A stretch of 64,000 nt of DNA from Lachnospiraceae bacterium (GTDB taxonomy: Bacteria > Bacillota > Clostridia > Lachnospirales > Lachnospiraceae), in the NCBI GenBank assembly GCA_030527645.1, contig JAUNAJ010000003.1, positions 62,001 through 126,000 on the forward strand. The letters are read 5' to 3'. Positions within the stretch are counted from its first letter, which is position 1, and the number at the start of each line of letters is the position of its first letter. Made by a program: the position numbers and the translations under genes. Below are positions 51,797 through 60,131 of this stretch, piece by piece. The notes beneath the pieces were generated by a model. It was given only the letters and a program-made list of their open reading frames with translations. It ran no database searches and was not told the origin of the DNA.

Positions 51797-52975
51797 TTAC
51801 TCAGCACTCTCTGCATTGTACGCGTCGCTCATGATCTGTGCCAGATCCTCTTCGGTCAGATCAATATCGAAGTAATGTTTGAAATACTCGGATACCTCTT
51901 CCCTGATATCAATGTCACTGAAGATCTCGGGCTGGATCATGGTTGCAAGCCACTGCATCATAAGAGGAGTCTCCACTCCGGGAGCATCCCAGCGATAGAT
52001 GCCGATCGGTGTTTTATACACGCGTTTTTCCTTCACAGCAGTTACATTGCTCCAGTCCTGACCATCGATGGTGTTGTTGTACAGATCTTCCGGTGTGAAG
52101 GGGTCAAACCAGCTCAGGAAGATGATCTCCGGATCCAGGTCGATGATTTCTTCCATGGTCAGCTCAGAGCTTTCTGCTGCAACATTGTCAGCGCCTGCAA
52201 GCTCCAGTGCTTCTTTCATGAAGTTGTCATTACCCTGCAGTTTCAGCTCAGAGGTTCTTAAGTACAGGACTCTCGGCTTCTCAGCCTCCTCAACCTGATC
52301 ATTGTAGCTCTGGATCTCAGTATAGGTATCCTCATACAGATCGATGAATTCCTGTGCACGTTCCTCTTCTCCCACCAGCTCACCGATGGCACGGAAGCTT
52401 GCCTGCAGATCCTCAACAGTATCATTTTTAACCATGACCGGTGCAATGCCCAGCTCCTTCAGCTGCTCAGCTTCATCCTCCTGATAATCCCAGATGACAA
52501 CTGCCTGTACATCCATATTGACCATCTCTTCCATATTGATGGAGAAATCCTTACCGATCGCTGTTGCATCGATGGATCCGTATTCCGGTGACATGGTCTC
52601 CAGGAAGTTTCCTGTGTAGGCACTGATTGCTCCCGGGTTTATGGAAACCATATGCTCTGCGGTTCCGTCAATCGCATAGATAACAGAAGACCATGGCAGC
52701 GGTGTTACTGCGATTCTGGAAATATCTGCAGGCACCTCTACAGTATTTCCTGCCGCATCTGTCACAGTTCTTGTTTCAGTTTCTGCTGTTTCCTCTTCCT
52801 CTGCCTCTTCGCTGCTCTCTGCTGCTGTCTCTTCCTCAGACACTGCAGAACCACTGCTCTCTGCCGCAGCTGATACAGAAGACTCTGCTGTCTCAGCGGA
52901 ATTTCCCCCGCAGCCGCTTAAAACACCAAGTACCATTGCTGACGAAATCGCCAGTGCTGCAATTTTGTTTTTCAT
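51797..52975 (-). CDS. FecB/BtuF-like ABC transporter binding lipoprotein
   Basis: A 392-residue periplasmic-binding type II/III lipoprotein. The signal peptide ends in the lipobox LGVLSGC, followed by a long acidic Ser/Glu linker. The binding domain starts at TVTDAAGNTVEVPADISRIAV, with IDLDPEIIFLSWFDPF and VKEKRVYKTPIGIYRWDAPG later. AAGGAGAAAAA precedes the ATG. It heads the six-gene operon. Sequence does not reveal whether the ligand is a metal ion, a siderophore, a tetrapyrrole or a corrinoid. Confidence 0.9.
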   Translation of the reverse strand: MKNKIAALAISSAMVLGVLSGCGGNSAETAESSVSAAAESSGSAVSEEETAAESSEEAEEEETAETETRTVTDAAGNTVEVPADISRIAVTPLPWSSVIYAIDGTAEHMVSINPGAISAYTGNFLETMSPEYGSIDATAIGKDFSINMEEMVNMDVQAVVIWDYQEDEAEQLKELGIAPVMVKNDTVEDLQASFRAIGELVGEEERAQEFIDLYEDTYTEIQSYNDQVEEAEKPRVLYLRTSELKLQGNDNFMKEALELAGADNVAAESSELTMEEIIDLDPEIIFLSWFDPFTPEDLYNNTIDGQDWSNVTAVKEKRVYKTPIGIYRWDAPGVETPLMMQWLATMIQPEIFSDIDIREEVSEYFKHYFDIDLTEEDLAQIMSDAYNAESAE

Positions 52976-52990
52976 ATTTTTCTCCTTATG

Positions 52991-53079
52991 TTACCAATTT
53001 AATTCCAGACATTACCAATCGAGTGGATTGCCCCTTTCAAGTTCGTGATAATATTAACATGTAATGCCTTTTTCGACAA
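52991..53079 (-). promoter_or_regulatory. Promoter and repeated motif of the nitrogenase-like operon
   Basis: On the minus strand, TTGTCG (53074-53079) and TAATAT (53051-53056) are spaced by 17 bases. ATTGGTAA repeats lie in the leader (complements at 52991-52998 and 53012-53019, 21 bp apart), and TGGTAAT recurs in opposite sense at 53086. They could be operator half-sites. Confidence 0.5.
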
Positions 53080-53413
53080 CACTTCTGGTAATAGCATTTA
53101 TTCATACTCTGTTATCGGTTTTTTCGATATCTGACGCAGTCAGCACCTTCCTCTGATAATCCACTACTGTTCCCGTAACCGGTACGATTCAAGGGAAACC
53201 TCCCTGATATGCGCAGTACCCGTAACCTGCAATATTCACAAAACTTTCATAATACTTTCCTTTCATTATTCTGAGGAAATGCTATACTGTAGTGTCATGT
53301 GGGTATCTTTTTTAAAAACATGGAATGAATTCCATTGATCTCACGCTTATGCAGTTTCTGCCTAAGCACTGCTGTTCGATCCGGATAGTCACAGATAAAT
53401 CTAAAGAAAGAAG
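53080..53413. other. Intergenic stretch with a repeat A half element
   Basis: There is no gene here. It separates the divergent nitrogenase-like operon and the membrane protein at 53414. It contains the left arm of repeat A at 53191-53221. TATACT (53283-53288) could be the -10 for the plus-strand gene, with a weak -35. Confidence 0.35.
53191..53221. repeat. Dispersed repeat A, half copy
   Basis: It contains GGGAAACCTCCCTGATATGC and GCGCAGTACCC, matching the left arm of the full repeat at 15878. The right arm is missing. Confidence 0.5.
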
Positions 53414-54292
53414 ATGAGTAATATGCCAATATTTGAATACCTGCTCCACTATCTGCATCCCGCCTCTATGCTGCTGATGCTTCTGACTGCTGCCGGAATC
53501 ATTATTGTATGTGTCAGCGTGATCCGGTTGTTTATGAAGGATCGTTCTCCTGCGGAGAAACGAAGCATGACAGAACAGTTCTATGAACTGATCTTCTCAG
53601 CAACCACGATCCTGCTGTTTGTAGGAACCTATTTTCTGATTGATTTTCTTGGATACGGAGACCAGAATCCTCTGTGGGTACAATACAGTGATTTTATCCT
53701 GCTGGGATTTATCTTCGGCAGTGTGATCCTGACCTCTGTGCTGGACAAGTTCCTGATCCCGTTAAGAAAGATCAAGACCGGAACACGGTCTACCATGCGT
53801 CTGTTGGGCATGCTGTACATGCTGATCATATTTGCCTACATAAAATTTATCTATCAGAATGACAACTATGATCACATCATTATGTATTTCCTGACTCTGG
53901 TCATCGGTCGTTTCGTCTACTTCGACGCTTCGGTAGATGGCTTTACCAAAGCCATCAGTGATGCGATTCGCTCTATCCCGCTTCTGGCTCTTGCACTTGG
54001 CTGTTCTGCAGCTATTGCCTATGTGGGATTTTCCAGCGGCTACCTGCTGATCTCAAACGGGGTGGTTTTCAGTCTGTTTGTGGGACATCTGTTTCTTCTC
54101 CTGGTGATCTTTGTACTGCATTGGATTACGTTGTTTGTGAACTTCATCGAAAAGGCAAGGAGCAGCGGCAGAAAGAATTCTTCCCGGGAACTGGTTTCAT
54201 ACGGAACATCTGATGGATTTGATGAGGAGAGTGACTATTATTACGAGGAGGAAGATTATTATGGTGAGGAGAATTCCGCAGATTATGATTGA
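53414..54292 (+). CDS. Multi-pass membrane protein of unknown function
   Basis: A 292-residue protein with about seven hydrophobic segments: MLLMLLTAAGIIIVCVSVI, ATTILLFVGTYFLI, FILLGFIFGSVILTSVL, LGMLYMLIIFAYIKFIY, IIMYFLTLVIGRFVYF, LALALGCSAAIAYVGF and FSLFVGHLFLLLVIFVL. The C-terminal 45 residues are strongly acidic and rich in Tyr (YYYEEEDYYGEEN). I do not recognise a family. The ribosome site (GAAAGAAG) is moderate. It is alone between the nitrogenase-like operon and repeat B. Confidence 0.7.
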   Translation: MSNMPIFEYLLHYLHPASMLLMLLTAAGIIIVCVSVIRLFMKDRSPAEKRSMTEQFYELIFSATTILLFVGTYFLIDFLGYGDQNPLWVQYSDFILLGFIFGSVILTSVLDKFLIPLRKIKTGTRSTMRLLGMLYMLIIFAYIKFIYQNDNYDHIIMYFLTLVIGRFVYFDASVDGFTKAISDAIRSIPLLALALGCSAAIAYVGFSSGYLLISNGVVFSLFVGHLFLLLVIFVLHWITLFVNFIEKARSSGRKNSSRELVSYGTSDGFDEESDYYYEEEDYYGEENSADYD

Positions 54293-54547
54293 AAACGCAG
54301 CTGTAAGTGATCACCGGCATTCTAATTCTTATCCTGCAAGATAGATTATGAAGCAAATTGCTTCGTACATAATTTGTTCATAAACTGTTTTCTTATTGTT
54401 CTTTTTATAAACATTTTACCGTCACAATTATTCGATATCATAAAACCATCGAAAGAAACAAAGACAGGAAACATTCAATCAGACAATTTTTTCAATTTTT
54501 TCTTTTTCATATATGCCGGTGAAAGCCGGCAAACTCCTTCCTTTTAT
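54293..54547. other. Intergenic stretch downstream of the membrane protein
   Basis: There is no gene here. It contains a small palindrome (GAAGCAAATTGCTTC near 54350) and a T-rich segment with a GCCGGTGAAAGCCGGC hairpin near 54514. Confidence 0.4.
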
Positions 54548-54584
54548 AAGAAAAGCAGCTGCATCGAATGCAGCTGCTTTTCTT
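54548..54584 (+). terminator. Rho-independent terminator
   Basis: AAGAAAAGCAGCTGCA (54548-54563) and its perfect complement (54569-54584) form a 16-bp stem followed by AATTT. Confidence 0.75.
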
Positions 54585-54600
54585 AATTTATTTCAGATAG

Positions 54601-54684
54601 TAACTATTCAGGAGGCTATACAAGAAAACAGGCTGAGCGATGTGCGAGCTCGATGAATGTCGTTCAGAACCTTCTGAATAGTTA
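54601..54684. repeat. Dispersed repeat B, long copy
   Basis: An 84-base element with inverted ends TAACTATTCAGGA and CCTTCTGAATAGTTA. Its right half, reversed, matches 20978-21024 closely, and the ends match 27141-27181. It looks like a short mobile palindrome with no coding capacity. Confidence 0.7.
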
Positions 54685-54701
54685 TCCCATATGCCAAAAA
54701 A

Positions 54702-54738
54702 CGGGTGCAGGTCAGATCATATATCTGTCCTGCACCCG
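54702..54738 (-). terminator. Rho-independent terminator
   Basis: CGGGTGCAGG (54702-54711) and CCTGCACCCG (54729-54738) form a stem, with extra TCAGAT/ATCTG pairing inside. A T run follows on the minus strand. It ends the dehydrogenase/isomerase operon. Confidence 0.8.
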
Positions 54739-54831
54739 CCTGTGGTGATCGTTAGGAATTTGGGAAGTATGCAGCTTCGGATCAAGCTGCTGTTGTATGC
54801 ATGATCACCGCTTTTGAAGTAAGAAAGTATA

Positions 54832-55992
54832 TTAATACTCAACCCATGCAGAGTTGTTATTACCGGATTCTACGCACTTCTCAACCCATTTTACGCCCTC
54901 GATGCCTGCATCGATTCCCGGATACCAGAAGTCGATCTCCTGGCCCTTGTCTGTTTTATCAATGGCTTTTGCAAACTTCGTATAAACGTTGCTCCAAGCC
55001 TCGAACAGACCTTCCGGATGTCCGCCGCCGATTCTGTCATCTGCGGTAGCAGAAGGATACAGATATCCGTTTCCGCGTCCCATCAGCTGCGGGATCTTGC
55101 CCTGCTCTTCGTATACAAGGAAGTTTGGTTTCTCAGCATCCCATGCGATGGAAGCCTTGGAACCTACGATACGGAAATCAAAGCCGAACTGAGCACCTGC
55201 ATTGATACCGGAGGACCACAGGTACGCAATTGCTCCGTTGTCATACTCCATGATGGACATAGCGTTGTCCTCAAGAGGGTAACGGGATCCTACGAATGCC
55301 TGTTTTGTACACATTACCTTTTTGATCTTCATATCCGGGCAGATGGCCTCAATGAGATACAGCATATGGGTTCCCAGATCTCCCATGGAGAATGCCGGGC
55401 CTGCCTTTGCAGGGTCTACGCGCCATGCCTGAGAAGCAGAATTTTTCTCTACTGCCACGTTGTTTCCGCCGTGCGCAAACTGCATCTTCAGAACACGGAT
55501 CTCGCCCAGGTCTCCGTTCTCTACCATCTGTCTTGCCTGCTCGATCATCTGATGACCTGCATAGCCGTAGGAAACGAAGAATACCTTTCCGCTTTTCTCA
55601 ACGGCTTCCTTCAGATCAAGTGCCTGCTCTGTGGTGAAGCACATCGGTTTCTCGCAGTATACATGAAGTCCTGCCTCAAGAGCTGCTTTTGCAATCTCAT
55701 AATGTGTAAAGTTCGGTGTTGCAATGGAGACAGCCTCGATGCCGTCCTCACGCTTTGCTTCCTCAGCAAACATGGTTTTGTAATCAGGATAGCAGCGCTC
55801 CGGAGCAACATGAAGCTTTGCTCCGAACTCTCTTCCTCTTTCAGGGTCGATATCAAAAGCGCCTGCAACAAGCTCGAAGTTAAAGTCACGCAGTGCAGCA
55901 GAACGATGAATGTAACCGATCTGGCTTCCTACGCCGCCTCCTACCATTGCCCAGCGAATTGGTCTCTCAACATTTTTCTCTCCGTAGATCAT
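54832..55992 (-). CDS. Gfo/Idh/MocA oxidoreductase
   Basis: A 386-residue dehydrogenase with Rossmann motif WAMVGGGVGSQIGYIH, CEKPMCFTTEQALDLKE (family Lys), and GPAFSMGDLGTHMLYLIEA (conserved Gly-Asp-x-x-x-His). It is longer than the paralogous type at 10998, with an HPEGLFEAW segment near the end. It probably oxidises a sugar, cyclitol or glycoside at a ring hydroxyl. AGGAGG precedes the ATG. It is cotranscribed with the IolE-like gene upstream and faces the AraC regulator. Confidence 0.85.
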   Translation of the reverse strand: MIYGEKNVERPIRWAMVGGGVGSQIGYIHRSAALRDFNFELVAGAFDIDPERGREFGAKLHVAPERCYPDYKTMFAEEAKREDGIEAVSIATPNFTHYEIAKAALEAGLHVYCEKPMCFTTEQALDLKEAVEKSGKVFFVSYGYAGHQMIEQARQMVENGDLGEIRVLKMQFAHGGNNVAVEKNSASQAWRVDPAKAGPAFSMGDLGTHMLYLIEAICPDMKIKKVMCTKQAFVGSRYPLEDNAMSIMEYDNGAIAYLWSSGINAGAQFGFDFRIVGSKASIAWDAEKPNFLVYEEQGKIPQLMGRGNGYLYPSATADDRIGGGHPEGLFEAWSNVYTKFAKAIDKTDKGQEIDFWYPGIDAGIEGVKWVEKCVESGNNNSAWVEY

Positions 55993-56041
55993 TTCTTTAT
56001 TCCTCCTGTATATGTCTAGTCTCTCACGCCGCTTTATTAAG

Positions 56042-56087
56042 AAGGCTCCCGCTTAGAATGTGGTGAGTAATTGTGGCAGGCGGGAGC
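56042..56087 (-). other. Intercistronic stem-loop
   Basis: GGCTCCCGC and GCGGGAGCC arms enclose a 28-base loop between the IolE-like and dehydrogenase genes. It may stabilise or partly terminate the upstream message. Confidence 0.5.
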
Positions 56088-56143
56088 CGTTTCTTCTGAA
56101 TCAGATAGGACTGTCTACTCGTTCTCCCCGAGAACGGTAACAA

Positions 56144-57073
56144 TCAGATTTCGTAACCTACGCTCTTCAGATAGGTAACACTTGCTTTTACATCTCTGAG
56201 GGATGTATCGGAGTTTCTGGGATCGCGCTCCTGCTCAATGGTAATGTAGCCATTGTAGCCGATTTCCTCGAGAACAGCCTTGATTCCGGGATAATCCAGA
56301 TCACCTGTACCGATCGGACACATAGCTCCTTTTCCGCAGCCCTCGAAGAAACGAATGGTATCGTCCTTCACAACTTCTTCGAATACAGCCTTGTTCACAT
56401 CTTTAAAATGAACATAGTCCAGAACCTTCTGATATTTCCTTAAGTACTCTACCGGATCCATTCCTGAGTAGTACAGATGTCCTGTATCCAGACAGAGACC
56501 TGCGATCTCATAAGGGATTTCTTCAACAATTTTTTCAATCTCATCAGCAAACTCGATATAGCCTCCTGCATGAGGATGGATCACTGAACGAACACCATAG
56601 GATGCAGATCTTTCACAGATTCCTTTCAGATGGCGGATCAGTCTTGCCCAGTCTTCGTCATTCAGTCTCGGAGCCTTCTCTGAATTACCTGCATTGAAAT
56701 CCCGTTCATCATGTCCCCAGTCCATTACAGTCATATAGGGAGTCGGGAAATGCTGTCCCTCGTGTACCGGAAGGGGCGGCAGCTTTGTGATCAGTGAGCA
56801 GATGTCGTCAACAGCCTTCAGTACATTCTCATAATTCTCTTCGCTTACAAGATCATCAAAGATGGTTCCTGCTACGATTGCCAGATCATTTTTCTCAAGC
56901 TCCTTTGAAACCACATCCACATCAATTGGAAGGTATCCATAGGGTCCCAGCTCGATTGCACGATAGCCGGCCAGATGCGCCTCCTCAAGAACTCTTGTCC
57001 AGGGTGGGAGATATGGATTTTTCGGATCATCAACTCCCCAGCAGCAAGGTGCTCCACAAATATTCATTCCCAT
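56144..57073 (-). CDS. Sugar isomerase/epimerase or inosose dehydratase-like TIM barrel (IolE-like)
   Basis: A 309-residue AP_endonuc_2-type TIM barrel. The start at 57073 (MGMNICGAPCCWGVDD) follows AAAGG. It begins GAPCCWGVDDPKNPYLPPW, resembling the IolE opening. Metal-site segments are HPHAGGYIEF, GLCLDTGHLYYSGM, VHFKDVNK and YITIEQERDPRN. It lies directly upstream of a Gfo/Idh dehydrogenase, the classical order of an inositol- or keto-sugar-degrading pair. Substrate not fixed. Confidence 0.8.
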   Translation of the reverse strand: MGMNICGAPCCWGVDDPKNPYLPPWTRVLEEAHLAGYRAIELGPYGYLPIDVDVVSKELEKNDLAIVAGTIFDDLVSEENYENVLKAVDDICSLITKLPPLPVHEGQHFPTPYMTVMDWGHDERDFNAGNSEKAPRLNDEDWARLIRHLKGICERSASYGVRSVIHPHAGGYIEFADEIEKIVEEIPYEIAGLCLDTGHLYYSGMDPVEYLRKYQKVLDYVHFKDVNKAVFEEVVKDDTIRFFEGCGKGAMCPIGTGDLDYPGIKAVLEEIGYNGYITIEQERDPRNSDTSLRDVKASVTYLKSVGYEI

Positions 57074-57297
57074 AATTCTTACCTTTCTTTGCATACATTG
57101 TTGTCATTTGTTGTTTCTTTCATTACCTTATGGCTGTATAATACTATATATCCAAGGGAAAAAAAATAGATGGTCAAATCAATAAATATACATTTTGGAT
57201 CATTATTAATACCAGTTTAAAAATGTGAAGAGGTAGAGACTCTTCGATTGAGACACCCTGTCATACGAAACCTCCGGCACAGTAAAGGAGAGACACA

Positions 57298-58185
57298 ATG
57301 AACACCAAGCAGGAACATGCAACCATCAACAACGAACGAGGGATCATATCAAAAAAGGGCGGCCGCTTTCACACCTCCAGCCCCTTTGCTCAGGAGAACC
57401 TTTATACGATCCTCTGGGGCGATGAATATGTGTGCAATGATACATACAGCGTAAAAAGGGAGTCACTGAATGCCATATCCCTGTATCATATTGTTTCAGG
57501 GAAAATGGAGTTCCGTTATAACGGACAGCATTTTTTCGCAAATGAAGGGGATACAGTGCTGCTGGATCTGAAGAAGCCCCATGAATACAGATCAGTCTCA
57601 AAACTCAGGCTGCAGCAGTATCTCATTGAAGGAGCTCCAGCCCAGAGATACTGCGACTATCTGACGGAACAGTTTGGTTATCTCTACAGTCCAAGCGCAA
57701 AGCTGGCTCTGCTGTTCGGAAAGATCCAGCAGGAGGTGGAGGCAGAATTCATGAATGAGCACCGGGTCTCTTATCTTCTGCATGAGATCTTCAGCCGGCT
57801 GGTGATGCAGGAAACCTCCCAGATCAGTCCCTCTGTCGAAAAAGCCCGGCAGTATATGAACCGTCATTATCAGGAGCCAATCTCTGTGGATGATGTAGCC
57901 GAACACGTTCTGCTGAGCAGAAGTCATCTGAACCGGCTATTCCGGAAGGAATTGGGCTGCGGTCCTCATGAATATCTGCTGCAGACCCGGCTGAATATAT
58001 CTAAGGAGCTGCTGACAGAATCCCGGCTTTCCGTTGAATCCATTGCACTGCAGACCGGCTTTCAAAGCTCCACCCATTACATACGAGCCTTTAAAAAGGC
58101 CACAAATATGACACCTTCCTATTTCAGAAGATTCTTTAATCCGCTGGCAGGAACAGCGGAGTCATCGGAGCTGATTGAAAACTAA
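57298..58185 (+). CDS. AraC-family regulator (cupin sensor + AraC HTH)
   Basis: A 295-residue regulator. The cupin sensor (YHIVSGKMEFRYNGQHFF, GDTVLLDLKKPHEYRS) is followed by two helix-turn-helices (ISVDDVAEHVLLSRSHLNRLFRKELG and SVESIALQTGFQSSTHYIRAFK). AAGGAG precedes the ATG. It is divergent from the IolE-like/dehydrogenase operon. Closely similar N-terminal and C-terminal layout makes it a paralogue of the regulator at 12265. Confidence 0.9.
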   Translation: MNTKQEHATINNERGIISKKGGRFHTSSPFAQENLYTILWGDEYVCNDTYSVKRESLNAISLYHIVSGKMEFRYNGQHFFANEGDTVLLDLKKPHEYRSVSKLRLQQYLIEGAPAQRYCDYLTEQFGYLYSPSAKLALLFGKIQQEVEAEFMNEHRVSYLLHEIFSRLVMQETSQISPSVEKARQYMNRHYQEPISVDDVAEHVLLSRSHLNRLFRKELGCGPHEYLLQTRLNISKELLTESRLSVESIALQTGFQSSTHYIRAFKKATNMTPSYFRRFFNPLAGTAESSELIEN

Positions 58186-58240
58186 AAACGGTACGGAGAA
58201 GTCAGTCCGCCTGCGCAGACCGGCTTCTCCGTACCGTTTT
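58185..58240 (+). terminator. Rho-independent terminator
   Basis: AAAACGGTACGGAGAAG (58185-58201) and CTTCTCCGTACCGTTTT (58224-58240) form a 17-bp stem after the regulator gene. Confidence 0.85.
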
Positions 58241-58260
58241 CTATACGAATATTCTGTAAA

Positions 58261-58316
58261 ACAGAGGGGAAGGTGTTGTTGTTCCGCATTTGCGGAACGA
58301 CAGCACCTTCCCCTGT
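58261..58316 (-). terminator. Terminator of the aminotransferase gene
   Basis: A long stem of GAGGGGAAGGTG with matching ends and an inner GTTCCGCA/TGCGGAAC pairing. It is followed by TTTTAC on the minus strand. Confidence 0.8.
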
Positions 58317-58321
58317 TCAAA

Positions 58322-59608
58322 TCACATCTCACTCAGCAGCTTTTCAGCTGAAGCAAGTTTTACACAAAGCACAAATACCTCTGACGCAACCTGCATCTCT
58401 TCCGGACTTGGGAAGGATGGTGCGATACGGATATTGGAATCCTGCGGATCCTTATGATAGGGATAGGTTGCACCTGCGCCTGTCATGATCACACCTGCCT
58501 GCTTGCACAGCGCTACAATTCTCTTTGCACAGCCCGGCATTGCTTCAAAGGAAATAAAGTAACCGCCCTTTGGTGACACCCAGCTGCCGATATCGCGGCC
58601 GCCAAGCTCAGCCTCCAGAGTCTTCTCCACTGCCTCGAATTTCGGACGGAGGATATCTCCGTGTTTCTTCATATGTGCCTTCAGACCATCAAGATCCTTA
58701 AAGAAACGGGCATGTCTCAGCTGATTGATCTTATCATGTCCGATGGTCTGTACGGTCATCAGCTTCAGGATATTGTCGATATTATTCAGGGAAGAGGCGA
58801 TAGCGGCTACACCTGCACCCGGGAAGCTGATCTTGGAAGTGGATGCAAATACATAGACCATATCAGGATTGCCTGCATTCTCACATTCAGTAATGATGTT
58901 CAGGATCTCATCGTAATCATCCTCGTAGAGATGATGCATGCCGTAAGCGTTGTCCCAGTAGATTCTGAAGTCCTCTGCAGCCGGCTTCAAAGCCGCAAAA
59001 CGGCGAACTGTCTCGTCTGAGTAGGAAATTCCTGTTGGATTGGAGTATTTCGGAACACACCAGATTCCCTTTACTGCAGGATCATTGTTTACATACTGCT
59101 CCACCAGATCCATATCCGGGCCATCGTTACTCAGCGGGATGTTGATCATCTCGATGCCGAACTGCTCGGTGATGGCAAAATGTCTGTCATATCCCGGTAC
59201 AGGGCAGAGGAATTTCACCTTGTCCAGCTTGCACCAGGGAGTGGATCCGTTTACTCCAAAGTTCATGGATCTTGCAATTGTGTCATACATAATATTCAAA
59301 GAGGAATTTCCGCATACGATAACATTGTCCTTATGTACCCCCATCATGGCAGCCATCAGGATCCGGCACTCACCGATACCATCCAGGTCACCATAGTTTC
59401 TGGTATCATTGCCAAGAATAGTGTTCATATCGGATTTGCTTGTCAGCACGTCCAGCATAGGCATTGCCAGCTCCAGCTGAGCCAGACCCGGTTTTCCGCG
59501 GGCCATATTCAGGGAAAGGCCTTTTGCCTCCACAGTTTTGAACTCTTCCTCCAGCGCAGCCTTCAGTGTCAGCAGCTCGTCCTTTGTCATCTCTGTATAT
59601 TTCTTCAT
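58322..59608 (-). CDS. Class I aminotransferase, aspartate-aminotransferase Ic-like (PF12897 type)
   Basis: A 428-residue PLP enzyme. The start at 59608 follows AAGGAGG, not the longer frame. The opening LNMARGKPGLAQLELAMPML is typical of the MocR-like aminotransferase group. PLP-site segments are VCGNSSLNIMYDTI, CVPKYSNPTGISY, YWDNAYGMHHL and the Schiff-base Lys in STSKISFPGAG. It probably uses aspartate or alanine with 2-oxoglutarate or glyoxylate; the exact pair is unknown. A 12-bp inverted repeat lies upstream. Confidence 0.87.
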   Translation of the reverse strand: MKKYTEMTKDELLTLKAALEEEFKTVEAKGLSLNMARGKPGLAQLELAMPMLDVLTSKSDMNTILGNDTRNYGDLDGIGECRILMAAMMGVHKDNVIVCGNSSLNIMYDTIARSMNFGVNGSTPWCKLDKVKFLCPVPGYDRHFAITEQFGIEMINIPLSNDGPDMDLVEQYVNNDPAVKGIWCVPKYSNPTGISYSDETVRRFAALKPAAEDFRIYWDNAYGMHHLYEDDYDEILNIITECENAGNPDMVYVFASTSKISFPGAGVAAIASSLNNIDNILKLMTVQTIGHDKINQLRHARFFKDLDGLKAHMKKHGDILRPKFEAVEKTLEAELGGRDIGSWVSPKGGYFISFEAMPGCAKRIVALCKQAGVIMTGAGATYPYHKDPQDSNIRIAPSFPSPEEMQVASEVFVLCVKLASAEKLLSEM

Positions 59609-59669
59609 TGGTAAAAACCTCCTTGCAGTCTCATTAGCCTCGAATTCTAAAATAGCATGGATTACAGAG

Positions 59670-59717
59670 AAATGCAAGTATAAAATGCAAGTTTTTGATT
59701 TGTTTCTTGCATTTTAT
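59670..59717 (-). promoter_or_regulatory. Putative operator upstream of the aminotransferase
   Basis: ATAAAATGCAAG (59680-59691) and CTTGCATTTTAT (59706-59717) are perfect 12-bp inverted arms, with a third AAATGCAAG at 59670-59678. TTGCAT and TATTTT on the minus strand, 17 bases apart, may be the promoter. Confidence 0.55.
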
Positions 59718-59838
59718 CACAATCCCAACAAGACAAATATGGAAAATTTCCGTAATTTATGGATTATCTCTAAATCATCGTGAACATTCAATTCCTTTAT
59801 CCTTCGTTTTTATGAGTTTCCAGATATACCGGCGGTCT
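59718..59838. other. Intergenic stretch
   Basis: There is no gene here. It holds AT-rich DNA between the aminotransferase operator and repeat A. Confidence 0.4.
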
Positions 59839-59959
59839 GCTGCTGCTGACGCAGCCTGACTGCTTATGCAGGGGAGGTTCCTCGCCCCCGAGACAGCAGG
59901 AGATACGCATACAGGCTCTTACATGCCAGCATGACGAGCCAGCATGCGTATCTCCTGCT
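59839..59959. repeat. Dispersed repeat A, copy 2 (with a 16-bp inverted extension)
   Basis: The first 67 bases match 15923-15989 with five mismatches. AGCAGGAGATACGCAT (59895-59910) and its perfect complement (59944-59959) form a further stem. No coding capacity. Confidence 0.75.
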
Positions 59960-60011
59960 GCCACGTACACTGTAACTTACAGATCACAGATAACCACGAT
60001 ATTTACCAGCT

Positions 60012-60039
60012 TTGCATTTACTGATTTGTATAGTAAGAT
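60012..60039 (+). promoter_or_regulatory. Promoter of the DUF1292/lipid-kinase pair
   Basis: TTGCAT (60012-60017) and TAAGAT (60034-60039) are spaced by 16 bases, upstream of the gene at 60132. Confidence 0.45.
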
Positions 60040-60131
60040 GTAACTGTTGGAACTGAAATTACATATCTTCGCAGCACCACTGCAGATATCACTGGAATGA
60101 ACCAGTCCAAAAGATACATAGGAGAACAAGC

